Numbered from the stretch's first letter, positions 18,085 through 28,744 are shown. The stretch is DNA of 64,000 nucleotides from Spirosoma telluris (GCA_003259005.1 QLII01000001.1:6935001-6999000); one strand, 5' to 3'. Numbers and translations: made by a program. Notes: generated from the sequence alone by a model not told the origin.

Positions 18085-18744
18085 TTACCGTTTCGCCAGG
18101 GCCACGATATCCTTCACCTCCAGAATCTTCTTTTCGTACCCATTCGTTGCCGATTTAATCATGGCCACCGCTACTTCTTTCAGGGTACAAAAGCCTGCCG
18201 GGTAAATTGTCCGTCCAATGGGATACAGCCAGGCAATGTACTTGTAAAAACTCTTCACGTTTTTCTGGCCAGGTGTTGCTTTCATAAACCCAGGTCGAAA
18301 CATATATGCCTTGGTAAACAGCCGCATGACCGCGTTTTCGGTTGCGCCTTTCACCCGCGCCCACGCCACCCGTCCCTGCTCAGAACTATCAGTGCTGGCA
18401 CCTGTAACGTAGCAGAAAGTTAAGTCTGGGCTCTGTCTAGCCAGCGTTTGTGCAAAATGGATAGTAAGGTCGTACGTCAGGTGTTTGTATGCTTCGTTAC
18501 TCATACCTACCGATGAAACACCCAGACAGAAAAAGCAGGCATTGTACCCCGACAGTTGACTCTCGATGGGTGCCAGATTGAAAAAGTCTTTATGGATAAT
18601 TTCTTTCAGTTTGGGATGGGATACGCCACCGGGCTTCCGGTTGATGACCAACACCTGTTCTACATCAGGATGTTGCAGGCATTCGATCAGGACACCTTCG
18701 CCTACCATACCCGTAGCGCCCGTTATAATTGCGTTGATTTTCAT
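18085..18744 (-). CDS. NAD(P)-binding Rossmann-fold protein (epimerase-like)
   Basis: A 219-residue protein starting at the ATG 18744, which places the glycine-rich motif IITGATGMVGEGVL at the N terminus as expected for an extended/atypical short-chain dehydrogenase. Further features: VLVINRKPG (coenzyme-selecting basic residue), a YVTGAS core and a late FRPGFMKATPGQKN segment. It resembles HTATIP2-like or SDR_a5-like proteins. The substrate is unknown. A short start 38 codons upstream was rejected because the Rossmann motif would then lie too far in. Confidence 0.85.
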   Translation of the reverse strand: MKINAIITGATGMVGEGVLIECLQHPDVEQVLVINRKPGGVSHPKLKEIIHKDFFNLAPIESQLSGYNACFFCLGVSSVGMSNEAYKHLTYDLTIHFAQTLARQSPDLTFCYVTGASTDSSEQGRVAWARVKGATENAVMRLFTKAYMFRPGFMKATPGQKNVKSFYKYIAWLYPIGRTIYPAGFCTLKEVAVAMIKSATNGYEKKILEVKDIVALAKR

Positions 18745-18904
18745 AGAGTAGATCGTTTTGCATGAAGCTAAAACCAGTCGGTTATTCGTGCTGAATTGAA
18801 TAAATTTACCGACCTGTTGGCTATTACTCCAAATCAGAACTAACCCGAATAGGTTCAACGACTTAGGTAATTTACGGACCTCTACCCATTAACTCGTTCA
18901 CGCT

Positions 18905-20276
18905 ATGAAGTATCTACTCTCGCTTCTACTCATCACCCTGCTTCTGGTTCCCTGTACCACACTTCAGGCGCAGGAATTAATCAGTAACGGCCAGCGCGAT
19001 ATTGTATTCAAATCAGTCAACGTCATCCCCATGGATCGGGAGCGCGTTATTGATAACCAAACCGTGGTAATACGCAATGGCCGAGTAACGGCAATGGGCA
19101 ACGAGGGTAGCGTAAAATTCAGCAAAGACGCGCTGGTCATTGATGCAAAAGGCAAATACCTGACGCCGGGTTGGGCCGAAATCCATGCCCATGTTCCGCC
19201 CATCGACGACATTGAACCGATGAAAGAAGTGCTGATTCTGTATCTGGCGAATGGTATTACGACCATTCGGGGATGCTCGGCCACCCCGGCATTTGGAGCT
19301 ACGGAGCAAAATCAACAGTGGCGAAATTCTTGGTCCGCACTTCTACGCAACTGGCCCTTCGTTCAATGGGCAAACGGTAAAGACCGCCGAACGAGGGGCC
19401 GAAATGGTGCGGGAGCAGAAAGCAGCAGGCTATGATTTTCTGAAACTGCATCCCGGTCTTACCAAAGAGACATTCCCGGCCATTGCCAAAACTGCACACG
19501 AAGTCGGGATTCCCTTTGTTGGACACGTATCGTTCAACGTGGGCGTTTGGCGTGCTATCGACGCGGGTTATTCATCCATTGACCACATGGATGGGTTTGT
19601 CGAAGCCATTGTACCCCGATCTGATACGTTGGCTGAGCAGGAAACCGGTTTGTTTAGTTCCTGGATTGCTTATCGGGCCGATGCCTCGCAGATTCCGAAA
19701 CTGGTGAAAGGATTGCGCGAAAAACACATTCGGGTGGTTCCTACACAGTCACTGGCCGAGCGCTGGCTCTCTCCGCTTCCGGCCGATGCGTTTTCCAACG
19801 ATCCTGAAATGAAATACATGAAACCGGAGCAGCTAAAGGATTGGGTGAACACAAAAGTGGGCTACCTTGCCAACCCTAACTTCTCGAAAGAACACGCTGA
19901 AAAGCTGATTCAGATTCGCCGGAAGCTCATTTACGAATGCCAGAAAAATGGGGTTGACTTGCTGCTAGGCTCCGATGCTCCCCAAATCTTCAACGTGCCG
20001 GGTTTCTCGATTCACCACGAAATGAAGTATATGGTCGATGCCGGGTTGACGCCCTATGAAGTCCTGCGCACCGGAACGGTCAATGTGGCATCCTATTTCA
20101 ACAAGCCCGATTGGGGAACCATCAAAGCTGGCAACGTGTCGGATCTGGTGTTGCTGAGTGGTAACCCATTGAAAGACATTTCGCAAACCAAAAACATCGA
20201 AGGGGTTATGATCGGAACGAACTGGTTATCGAAAGACTATATCCAGAAAGAGTTGAAAAAGCTGGAGAAGCAATGA
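18905..20276 (+). CDS. Secreted amidohydrolase family protein (two frameshifts)
   Basis: Two one-base losses, in the G run at 19269-19272 and the C run at 19284-19287, split the gene. Adding one base to each restores a 457-residue protein. It has a signal peptide (MKYLLSLLLITLLLVPC), a composite beta domain (GRVTAMGNEGSVKF) and a TIM barrel with metal ligands in AEIHAHVPP (HxH), VGHVSFN, SSIDHMDG and LLLGSDAPQ. The tail has GTIKAGNVSDLVLLSGNPL. Related enzymes are imidazolonepropionase-like or prolidase-like amidohydrolases in the periplasm. The substrate is unknown. It ends in front of a palindrome between convergent genes. Confidence 0.85.
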
Positions 20277-20279
20277 GCT

Positions 20280-20350
20280 TGTAGTACCGACCGTCTCGGT
20301 CGGGCGAGAAACATTTGACAATACTGCCGACCGAGACGGTCGGTACTACA
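20280..20350. repeat. Perfect 24-bp intergenic palindrome with nested dyads
   Basis: Arms at 20280-20303 and 20327-20350 are exact inverted copies. Each arm also contains its own smaller palindrome, CCGACCG-TCT-CGGTCGG, so the transcript could fold as one long stem or two small hairpins. It lies between the convergent amidohydrolase and MtfA-like genes. Confidence 0.9.
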
Positions 20351-20408
20351 GGCAAAAGCCGACTTATTTTCGCTCAAATAATAAAAGTTTAAACAGGTTC
20401 AATAGTAT

Positions 20409-21185
20409 CTAAGTCGATTCCCGTGGTTTCTGATGGAAAATTTCTTCCAGCCGTGCGAACAGCTCCGGGTGTTTTTCCTGTAGGAGATCAGGCCGTTTAA
20501 AGAAATATTCAGCTACCACGGCGAAGAACTCCGCTTCGTTGGTCATGCCATAGGGGTCAATATCCGAACGATTGGATTTGATATCATTGATACTCTTGTG
20601 AATCAGTTGCAGCCACGGTTTTAGGTGATCTTTGGGTAACAGATATTCGGGTAGCCCGTCTGTAGAGCCGTCAACCTTGTCGAGGAGGTGGACAAATTCA
20701 TGAATGCCCGTATTGCCTTTGCTGGTTTCATTCGCAAACCCTTCATGCAAAGCCGGTTTCGACAATACCATCGTACTTTGCAAGGCACCCCCTTCGCCCA
20801 CCATGCCCAGAATAGTCCGATCCTCTCCTGTGGTTTGGAAATCGGCATTAAAGTTGCCTTCGTAGAGCAGCACGTTCGTCAGCGGATAATACCAGTCATC
20901 GAAGCCGAAAATAGGGATGATGGCACTACTAGCCACCAGAACTTTATCGACATCGTCAACCGTCGTTCCTACACCTTCGATTTTGACATGATTCAGAAAC
21001 TGACTGACCCGATCTTCGAACAACTTCTTTTTCTCGTCGCTCAAGTCCTGGTAATAAGCAACATGAGCCTGTAATAACTGTGGATAGTTGGTTGGCAGGA
21101 GCGGTTCATTTCGCTGCTTTTGGTATAGATACCGCCAGCCGAACCAGCCGAATAGCAGGACAATCAGACTAATCAAAAGAGCCAT
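20409..21185 (-). CDS. MtfA-like zinc peptidase (M90 family)
   Basis: A 258-residue protein with an N-terminal membrane segment (LLISLIVLLFGWFGWRYL). It carries the M90 peptidase signature GNTGIHEFVHLLDKVDG, in which HEFVH is the HExxH zinc site and the downstream Asp/Glu supply further ligands. In Escherichia coli MtfA binds the Mlc repressor and influences glucose transport; here that link is unproven. The length and the ANETSKGNTGIHEFVHLLD block match the family. It lies 11 bp before the DUF4403 gene end on the same strand and is probably in its operon. Confidence 0.87.
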   Translation of the reverse strand: MALLISLIVLLFGWFGWRYLYQKQRNEPLLPTNYPQLLQAHVAYYQDLSDEKKKLFEDRVSQFLNHVKIEGVGTTVDDVDKVLVASSAIIPIFGFDDWYYPLTNVLLYEGNFNADFQTTGEDRTILGMVGEGGALQSTMVLSKPALHEGFANETSKGNTGIHEFVHLLDKVDGSTDGLPEYLLPKDHLKPWLQLIHKSINDIKSNRSDIDPYGMTNEAEFFAVVAEYFFKRPDLLQEKHPELFARLEEIFHQKPREST

Positions 21186-21196
21186 AATCCAGAATA

Positions 21197-22564
21197 CTAT
21201 AACTTGTTTACTGTCAATCCTACTTTCGATTCTACATTGATCAGCGCCTGAATACCATCGGGTCGGATGGCTATTTTCTGGGGTGTAAATCGAAACGTGT
21301 TTATGCCCAGGTCGGTTTTCTTTCCGGCACCCCCTTTTTCAAACGCCTTTTCGATTTCCTGTGGGATACTGGCAATATCATCGGCTAATCGAATCGTTAG
21401 TAGGCCTTGCAAAAGTGTGCGTAACCCATCGTGCCATACCGCCCCCGTGTTTTTCGACAATACACTGCCTGACTCTGCGTCGAAGTCTAAGTTTTTGATT
21501 TTTAAGGTGTTGGTTAAGGTGTCGAACGTTGGTCTGCCTCGTAAATAAACGGTTCCATTCAGAAGCCCATCCAGGTCGGCTTTCACAATGAGCGAATGCT
21601 GACCTCCATACACAGATACACTTTTGATGGTCAGGCTACCCAGGGCCAGTTTTTTGTTCTTTACCGTCAGGGCCAGCATCCGATTAATATCGGAATAGGG
21701 GACAAAGCTCATCAGACGCAAATCTGAAGTTTGCGAAACCTGCTCCCGTTTCTGTAAAAGCGGTAAAGGTGTCCGGGCAAGTACTGGTGACTTTGGTTTC
21801 AGTTCGGTTTGGGTTTCCAGGGCAATTCGCACATGAGTTGTTAACTGGTTTGCATCACCCGTAACCGGGCCAGCCGCTATACTGACGGGTTTTGGAATTA
21901 GCCAAAGGCCATAGTCCTTGTTAATCAGCAGTGGGTTTTGCATATCATGCCAAATGGGTTTCACCATTTTGTCGAGTCGCAATTCGTTGTGAACCGCCGA
22001 ATCAATACCCATTTCGATAGCAGTCTTATGCTTTTCCAGTAGGTTCTGCACCAACTTCGTTAGCGAAATTCCGGCAACTTTGGGTTGAACAATCCACGTA
22101 TAATCAGTGAAGGTCGTGTGGCTCGCTAGGCGCCAGTTAGGGGTTACGCTCAGCGGACTTTTGAAATTGACATTGATCGCGCAAAAGGGTTTTTTAGGGG
22201 GTGTTGTGTCCCGGCTGAAGGGTTTGGTGAGCCACATTTGCAGCGGTGCCGAGAGTTTTATCTGCTGATCGGCGTATTCAACGTGAACTGGACCCAAGCG
22301 TTCGACACGCAAGGAAATAATTCCTTTTGGCTTACCATTTTTGTTTTCTTTCCCTACCAAAACAGGATCGAGTTCCTTATTGATTTTCTCCTGTAATTCC
22401 TTCAGTTGAAATGTAATTGGCCCCGCCACATACGACATCGTTTGTGGAATTGGCGGATCAAAACCCTCGGCTTTGGGAGCGTCAGGCTTTTTTGTCTGGC
22501 ATTGCCCTAACAACACGAAAAGGCCCAGACCAATGAAATAATAGTGCGATGGTGGTGTTCTCAT
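21197..22564 (-). CDS. DUF4403 lipoprotein
   Basis: A 455-residue protein from the ATG at 22564, giving a lipoprotein signal that ends in LGLFVLLGQCQT. An upstream Met at 22609 would bury the signal and is rejected. The mature part is rich in beta strands and matches DUF4403 by its layout (AGPITFQLKELQEKINKEL near the start, DLGINTFRFTPQKIAIRPDG near the end). DUF4403 proteins are large secreted or membrane-anchored proteins related to lipid-binding folds such as SMP/tubular lipid-binding domains; function is unproven. Confidence 0.8.
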   Translation of the reverse strand: MRTPPSHYYFIGLGLFVLLGQCQTKKPDAPKAEGFDPPIPQTMSYVAGPITFQLKELQEKINKELDPVLVGKENKNGKPKGIISLRVERLGPVHVEYADQQIKLSAPLQMWLTKPFSRDTTPPKKPFCAINVNFKSPLSVTPNWRLASHTTFTDYTWIVQPKVAGISLTKLVQNLLEKHKTAIEMGIDSAVHNELRLDKMVKPIWHDMQNPLLINKDYGLWLIPKPVSIAAGPVTGDANQLTTHVRIALETQTELKPKSPVLARTPLPLLQKREQVSQTSDLRLMSFVPYSDINRMLALTVKNKKLALGSLTIKSVSVYGGQHSLIVKADLDGLLNGTVYLRGRPTFDTLTNTLKIKNLDFDAESGSVLSKNTGAVWHDGLRTLLQGLLTIRLADDIASIPQEIEKAFEKGGAGKKTDLGINTFRFTPQKIAIRPDGIQALINVESKVGLTVNKL

Positions 22565-22693
22565 GAACAGAAAATAACCCAATGGCTGCAAACCAAAACG
22601 TTGGTGCATACAGGCTAATGAATAACCGATGTGCCGTTGCGTATGTTTTCAACGTGGCCCTGCCCATGAGTGCAACCACACTACGTTACCAAT

Positions 22694-22724
22694 GAAGAAG
22701 GCCCGCTACTAACGGGCCTTCTTC
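22694..22724 (-). terminator. Strong hairpin downstream of the DinB-like gene
   Basis: GAAGAAGGCCCG (22694-22705) pairs exactly with CGGGCCTTCTTC (22713-22724) across a 7-base loop. It lies 12 bp past the stop of the minus-strand DinB-like gene. It lacks a long uridine tail, so either it acts as a terminator through the stem or it attenuates read-through into the DUF4403 gene. Confidence 0.65.
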
Positions 22725-22735
22725 GTTGATAGGGA

Positions 22736-23284
22736 TTAAAACAATTTTTCATTCGGGGGTTTGATGCCTTTCATCCGAATGTAAATGGTGCACTGGCCCC
22801 GGTGGTGGGTCTGGTGCTCAAAGGCTTTGGCCAGGACGACTTCTTTCGTCATTTCACGCTGCCCCATTTTCACCGATTCGGCGAGTTGGGCATCCGTCAT
22901 GCCTTTCACGGCGTCGATCATGAAATCGTAACTGTCCATGACGGCTTTGGTCAATGCGGCCTTGTTTTTAAGCTCCGTCATTTCTTCCAGCTTTTTGCCC
23001 TGCATCGGGTTTGCCTTGCCACTAGCCAGGGCACCAAAATTGTAATTGGCAGCGGTTAGATGCAGCATCTGCTCGGCGAAGCTGCGAATCTCAGGCGTTG
23101 GTTTGAAGTTCACTCCATCTTCGGGCATGGCATCCAGATACTCCTTAGTATACTCTTTTGCCCGTTGCCAGTCGGCTGTCAACTGCGAAATAGTGGTTAA
23201 GGGGGCAGCGGCCTGAACGGCAGTAAATGCCCAGAATAGGCCAAGGAAGATGCGCAGAAAGCGTAAGTGTGATTTGGTTAGCAT
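22736..23284 (-). CDS. Secreted DinB-family protein
   Basis: A 182-residue protein with a signal peptide (FLRIFLGLFWAFTAVQA). The mature part fits the DinB/YfiT-like four-helix bundle: His in EQMLHLTAANYNF, then AKAFEHQTHHRGQCTIYIR, which supplies the His residues of the metal site. DinB-like enzymes are often thiol-dependent S-transferases or damage-inducible proteins; an exported version is common in Bacteroidota. The reaction is not known. A strong hairpin follows the stop. Confidence 0.83.
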   Translation of the reverse strand: MLTKSHLRFLRIFLGLFWAFTAVQAAAPLTTISQLTADWQRAKEYTKEYLDAMPEDGVNFKPTPEIRSFAEQMLHLTAANYNFGALASGKANPMQGKKLEEMTELKNKAALTKAVMDSYDFMIDAVKGMTDAQLAESVKMGQREMTKEVVLAKAFEHQTHHRGQCTIYIRMKGIKPPNEKLF

Positions 23285-23341
23285 AGCTATGTTGGTTGGT
23301 TCAACCTAAAAGGTATAGAGTGCACTAAGCTACTGAGTACG

Positions 23342-23373
23342 TTTGCCCAATAGCCCGTTTTCGGCTATCTTTC
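23342..23373 (+). promoter_or_regulatory. Bacteroidota-type promoter for the S66 peptidase gene
   Basis: TTTG at 23342-23345 is followed after 20 bases by TATCTTTC at 23366-23373, close to the Bacteroidota -33 TTTG / -7 TAnnTTTG consensus. The ATG lies 24 bp further on. The same pairing of TTTG and TATCTTTC occurs upstream of the SGNH gene at 63511. Confidence 0.55.
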
Positions 23374-23397
23374 TGCACAGATCTATCTCGAATTTCG

Positions 23398-24426
23398 ATG
23401 CCTTCACGTCGTTCATTTCTACAGGCAACCAGCCTTGTTCCCTTTCTTTCACTGACCGCCAATCAGCCACCGATTACGGTCATAAAACCCAGCCGTCTGA
23501 AAGCTGGCGACACAATCGGCTTGTTTTGCCCGGCGGCTCCAGCCTACAGCCAGGAAACGGTAAAGATTGCGCAGGAGTCGCTCATGGCACTGGGTTTTCA
23601 AACCAAACTGGGGCCCCACATTTACGACCGATATGGGTACCTCGCCGGACGGGATGCCGACCGCGTAGCTGATTTACACGCCCTCTTCGACGACCGAAGT
23701 GTGAAGGCAGTCATGGCGATTCACGGCGGCTGGGGATGTGCCCGTTTGTTGCCCCTGCTCGACTATAACCTGATTCAGCGCAACCCCAAAATCCTGATCG
23801 GCTACAGTGATATTACGGCGTTGTTATTGGCTATTTATGCCAAAACGGGTCTGGTAACGATGCATGGCCCCGTTGGGTCAGCGACGTTTAATGCGTATAC
23901 CGTCGATTGGTTGAAGCGGGTGCTCATTGACGGAGAAGCCGTAACGATGCGAAACCCCACCGAAAAAGGCGATAACCTGACGCAGGTTCAGGATCGTATT
24001 ACAACCATTCGTCCGGGCCTCGCCCGTGGGCGACTGGTAGGGGGCAACCTGACCGTGTTAAGCCATCTGGTGGGTTCGCCCTACCTGCCCGACTGGAAAA
24101 ATACGATCCTGTTTGTCGAAGATACGCATGAGGATGTGTATCGCATGGACCGGATGTTGACCCACCTCAAACTGGCGGGGATTCTGGATCAGATTTCGGG
24201 TTTCGTTTTCGGGAAATGCAGCGACTGTGGGCCGGGAAGTGGTGGTTACGGCTCGCTAACGCTGGACGATGTACTCACCGAACACATTATTCCCCTGAAC
24301 AAACCCGCTTATTCGGGAGCGATGATCGGGCATATTCGGGATAAATTTACCGTTCCACTGGGCATCGACACCGAAATCGACGCCACGGCGGGTACCCTAC
24401 GACTGCTGGAATCAGCCGTGAGTTGA
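23398..24426 (+). CDS. LD-carboxypeptidase (peptidase S66)
   Basis: A 342-residue protein of the S66 family (LdcA/MccF), which cleaves the L,D peptide bond to recycle murein tetrapeptides. It opens with a twin-arginine-like segment MPSRRSFLQATSLVPFLSLTA, so it is probably exported. Family motifs are IGLFCPAAPAYS at the start, MAIHGGWGCARLL, the catalytic serine in IGYSDITALLLA (near residue 137), a Glu-bearing TILFVEDTHED loop and the late GHIRDKFTVPLGI with the catalytic His. Length and order are normal. Its promoter is unusually well formed. Confidence 0.9.
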   Translation: MPSRRSFLQATSLVPFLSLTANQPPITVIKPSRLKAGDTIGLFCPAAPAYSQETVKIAQESLMALGFQTKLGPHIYDRYGYLAGRDADRVADLHALFDDRSVKAVMAIHGGWGCARLLPLLDYNLIQRNPKILIGYSDITALLLAIYAKTGLVTMHGPVGSATFNAYTVDWLKRVLIDGEAVTMRNPTEKGDNLTQVQDRITTIRPGLARGRLVGGNLTVLSHLVGSPYLPDWKNTILFVEDTHEDVYRMDRMLTHLKLAGILDQISGFVFGKCSDCGPGSGGYGSLTLDDVLTEHIIPLNKPAYSGAMIGHIRDKFTVPLGIDTEIDATAGTLRLLESAVS

Positions 24427-24473
24427 TGGATTCGCCATTCATTGTCAGTTAATACGCTTCTATTCACCAGCCC

Positions 24474-27400
24474 ATGGAAACAAATATTCGTTACCGCATT
24501 CGTAGCGGTCAGATTGAGATTGATGGTACCGTTTATATCATTGACCGGGACTTCTCGCAGAGTATCCTTTTTCTCCGTATTGACAAAGCCGAAACGGGTT
24601 ACGAAGCTATGCTTTCGGTCAAATCAGACGATGATAGCTCCCTGCCGCTGTTTCGCGAAATGGCGCAACTGACTATTTCAGACGAGTTGTTTAGTCAGAT
24701 TAGTCAATTCCAGACCATCCGGCGAGGAAGCGATACGTTACTTCGCCTGCGTGGATTGGACACCCAATCGTCCGAAAGCTGGGAGACGGTTCTGATCGGT
24801 GCGCTGCATCAAACCTTTTTCTCCGGCGACATCGGCACGGTTTGCCGGGATTTTATGGGCTTTCTGCAAAAGGGTAAAATCAACGAACTGCTTCTGGTCA
24901 TTTCCTCCGACGAGGAGACGATTCAGAATCTGCCCTGGGAAATGGTGCTGCCGAAACTAAGCCCGAATGCCTATGGCCTGCCCAAAAATACGTTTGGCTT
25001 AGTGCGCAGTCAGGAAAAAAATCTGGAGCAATTTGACCGGCAGGGGCCAACGGTGGAAACCGCCCCCCTCAAAATGCTCTTTATTCCGGCCCTGCCCGAA
25101 AACATGCCCGAACGAAGCAAACGCTTAGAAATCGAGGAAGAACAACGAAAGATTATCCAGGCCGTTCGCCAACTGGAAGCCACTGGCAACCAGCGTCCCA
25201 AACTGGTGATGGAAATTCTGGACTGTGCCGATCTGGCTGAAATCAAGGAAGCCCTCCAGAAACGTAGCCACGACATCGTCCATATCAGCGGGCACGGGCC
25301 TATATCGACGCCGTAAAGGCCGGTATTCTATATCTGGAAAATGAAGACGGCAACGAACAGCAGACAACCGGCCAGGCGTTAGGTCTTGCCTTACGGGAAT
25401 TTGCGTCCATTAAACTGCTGGTACTGAGCGCCTGCGAAACCGCCGTGGGTGGCTCCTCGGGCAGTACCGCCGAGCAGATGGCCGCCGTGGGCCTGCCCGC
25501 TGTGCTGGCCATGCGCTTTGCCGTAACCGACGCCGGGGCGCGCCTGTTTACCGAAAAACTCTACGAACGACTAACGGCTGGCGATACCTTGACCAAAGCC
25601 ATGCACGACGCCCGGCTGGCCTTATGGACCTATACCGAGCAGCAGCGACAACTTGTTCCACAGGTAGTTACACTGGCCGAATGGTTTACACCGGTGCTGT
25701 ACCAGAATCAGTACATGGGTGCGCTGGTTGATCGGGATCAGTACAGTAGCAGCACCCTCAATCGCTTTTATCCCAAAGCCGCCTTTATCAAAGGAACCCA
25801 TACGAGGCTCATTGGCGAAGGCTTTATTGGCCGGAAGCGGCTGTTGATCCAGCTACGGCAATGTTTCCAGCGCGGGAAACACGTTTGCCTGCACGGGCTG
25901 GGCGGGTTAGGGAAAACCACCACAGCCGAAGCCTTTGCCGATAGCTACCGGAAACGCAATGGCCACGACATTCTGGTATTCCGAAATGGCCCCGAAATTC
26001 AGGAAGCGGTTATTCTGGAGCGGCTGTTCACCAAATGGAAACTGGTGACCCAACCGGAGGAATTCCTGATCCAGCAAGTACGGGCGCTCCTGGATAGCCC
26101 CGACCATAGCCCCGAAGCCAAACTACAACTGCTGATCGACAACTACCTGAATGAGAATCCGACCATTCTGATCGTCGATAATTTTGAGGATGTGCAGACG
26201 GAGGGCGACGACACCCAGCAACAGGCCATCGTCTCGGACAGCCTGCGCACGTTTATGCGCCATTTGCTGCAACACGCTCCTCCTTCCTGCCCGGTTTTGT
26301 TGACCAGCCGGTACCTCATTACGGATCTGGCCGATCTGGTCACCCATTTGGCGGTTGATAAAATGACCTCCGCTGAGCAATACCGCTACATCAACTTCTC
26401 GGAGGTGCTCCGTAAAATTCCTTTGGCAGAGCGGGCTATTATTGACCGTCGGTTTGATGGTCATCCCGCGCCCTCCAGTTTCTGGAAGGCCTGCTGAGCA
26501 AAGACCACCAGTTTGACTTGACGACATTGGATGCCTCAATAGGCGCGGTAGAAGCCCGCATTTTTGAGAATCTGTTACTGCAACGCATTTATGACCGACT
26601 GAGCGAGAACGAGCGGGACGTGTTTCTGGCGGCCTCCATCTTTTTCACCCGGACACCCTTGGCCGCGTTGAGTGCCGTAGTAGACAAACCAGCTGACGAG
26701 TTAACCCCTATTTTAGCCGCCCTGCGCGACTGGTCCCTTTGCTTTTGGGACGCCCAGGAACAACTCTTCGACGTACACGCCCTGACACGAACCTGGCTGC
26801 GTAACCAGCAACAACCAACCCTGGATCAGTTTAAAACTTTCTCACAACGAGCTGGTAAATTTTTCAAGGAGCAACCCACCTGGGACGATGAACTACTAGC
26901 CAAAGCCTATTTTGAGCAGGCCGAAGCCTGGGAAGCCTACGCCGAAACGACGCTCAAGTTAGAGGGGCATTACCGGCTAATTGGATTATATCCCGCAGCT
27001 CGTGCTTTAGCCCAGGAAGTTTTAGTGAAAAATATATCGCCTTTATTAAACGCCGAAGCACAGAATAGTTTAGGTATGCTCAGTATTTCGATTGGAGATT
27101 ATGCTGAGGCATTAAGCTATCTGGAACAGAGTATGAGCAATTACCTGCAAATCGGCGATAAAAAGGGCGAAGGCACCATCCTCAATAACATTAGCCAGAT
27201 TTATGATGCCCAGGGGGATTATGGTCGGGCGTTAAGCTATCTGGAACAGAGTTTGAGCATCCAACAGCAAATCGGTGATAAATCGGGCGAAGGCACCACC
27301 CTCAATAACTTAGCGACAACGGCTTATGCCCAGGGGGATTATGATCGGGCGTTAAGCTATCTGGAACAGAGTTTGAGCATCCAACAGCAAATCGGTGATA

Positions 27401-28470
27401 AATCGGGCGAAGGCACCACCCTCAATAATATCAGTCAGATTTATCGGGTCGCAGGTGATAATGATCGGGCGTTAAGCTATCTGGAACAGAGTTTGCGCAT
27501 CCGCCAGCAAATCGGTGATAAAAAAGGCGAAGGCACCACCCTCAATAATATCAGTCAGATTTATGATGCCCAGGGGGATTATGGTCGGGCGTTAAGCTAT
27601 CTGGAACAGAGTTTGAGCATCCAACAGCAAATCGGTGATAAATCGGGCGAAGGCACCACCCTCAATAATATCAGTCAGATTTATCGGGTCGCAGGTGATA
27701 ATGATCGGGCGTTAAGCTATCTGGAACAGAGTTTGAGCATCCAACAGCAAATCGGTGATAAAAAAGGCGAAGGCACCACCCTCAATAACTTAGCGACAAC
27801 GGCTTATGCCCAGGGGATTATGATCGGGCGTTAAGCTATCTGGAACAGAGTCTGGACATCATTCGGCAAATCGGCGATAAGCGCAATGAAGGGGGAAGCC
27901 TAAATAACATCGGCCAAATTTACAAAGCCCAGGGGATTATGATCGGGCGTTAAGCTATCTGGAACAGAGTCTGAGTATCCGCCAGCAAATCGGTGATAAA
28001 TCGGGCGAAGGCACCACCCTCAATAATATCAGTCAGATTTATGATGCCCAGGGGATTATGATCGGGCGTTAAGCTATCTGGAACAGAGTTTGCGCATCCA
28101 ACAGCAAATCGGTGATAAAAAAGGCGAAGGCACCACCCTCAATAATATCAGTCAGATTTATGATGCCCAGGGGGATTATAGTCGGGCATTAAGCTATCTG
28201 GAACAGAGTCTGAGCATCCGCCAGCAAATCGGCGATAAAGCTGGACAGGCCACCACGATGCATAATCTGGGAGCGCTCTATGTTGAGCAATTTAAAAATC
28301 TTGAAAAAGCGACTCCCTTGTTGATGGAGGCTTATGCTATTTTCAAACAGATAGGTTCACCGAATGCCGAATCACCGCTCAGTTATCTTGAGGCTATTCT
28401 TGAGCAGGTTGGTGAGGAACGATTCAAGCAATTGATTCAGGGCGGTGGTAGCCAGGCACCCGGCATTTAG
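24474..28470 (+). CDS. CHAT protease / NB-ARC ATPase / TPR protein (five frameshifts)
   Basis: Five one-base losses break the reading frame, in runs at 25296-25298, 26465-26467, 27813-27816, 27932-27935 and 28051-28054. Restoring one base at each gives a single 1333-residue protein. Order: an N-terminal region of about 250 residues; a CHAT caspase-like protease with His in HDIVHISGHG (near 272) and Cys in LLVLSACETAVGGSS (near 320); an NB-ARC/STAND ATPase with Walker A HGLGGLGKTTT (near 475) and Walker B NPTILIVDNFEDV; then ten TPR units from about residue 860. CHAT plus STAND plus TPR suggests a signal-sensing protease, possibly in defence or cell death. The stacked TPRs would be the sensor. 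Confidence 0.83.
27112..28300 (+). repeat. Ten tandem 120-bp TPR-coding units
   Basis: A 120-bp unit coding for one 40-residue TPR (YLEQSL-IQQQIGDK-GEGTTLNNI-Q-Y-AQGDY-RALS) is repeated ten times, starting near 27112 and continuing to about 28300. Many copies are almost identical at the DNA level, including third codon positions, which points to recent expansion or gene conversion. Three units carry GGGG instead of GGGGG at the same site. Confidence 0.9.
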
Positions 28471-28507
28471 TTGTAAGTTGCGGTAAAAAAACAGTGTGCG
28501 CGCTCAA

Positions 28508-28744
28508 ATGACGAACGAACCAGCCCACGGCAACCCCGAGTTGTTAAAAGAACTCCTTCATTATCAGATGCCCTTCGGTAAATACAAAGGGCATTTGATC
28601 AGGTCATTACCCATGTCGTATTTAGAGTGGTTCGTGCAAAAAGGCTTCCCGACTGGCAAGCTGGGCATGTTGTTACAAACCATGTACGAAATCAAACTGA
28701 ACGGATTGGAGTATCTGCTCGATGGCGTTCGGCGGAGTTTGTGA
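28508..28744 (+). CDS. DUF3820 family protein
   Basis: A 78-residue protein from the ATG at 28508; a GTG 12 bases upstream is less likely. The core MPFGKYKGHLIRSLPMSYLEWFVQKGFP is the DUF3820 (putative quorum-sensing-regulated/exonuclease-associated) signature. No function is established for the small stand-alone form. It follows the CHAT gene by 37 bp and ends before a long palindrome at 28874. Confidence 0.85.
   Translation: MTNEPAHGNPELLKELLHYQMPFGKYKGHLIRSLPMSYLEWFVQKGFPTGKLGMLLQTMYEIKLNGLEYLLDGVRRSL

Noticed and set aside
18745..18858. Upstream extension of the Rossmann-fold protein
   Set aside because: The glycine-rich motif must be near the N terminus; the extra 38 codons add no domain.
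27813..28054. Phase-variable G tract in the TPR array
   Set aside because: GGGG instead of GGGGG in three units looks like slippage-based switching, but the same one-base loss is seen in unrelated genes with other homopolymers, so consensus error is simpler.
27112..28300. CRISPR or other noncoding repeat array at the 120-bp units
   Set aside because: The units keep a TPR reading frame and code for protein repeats.
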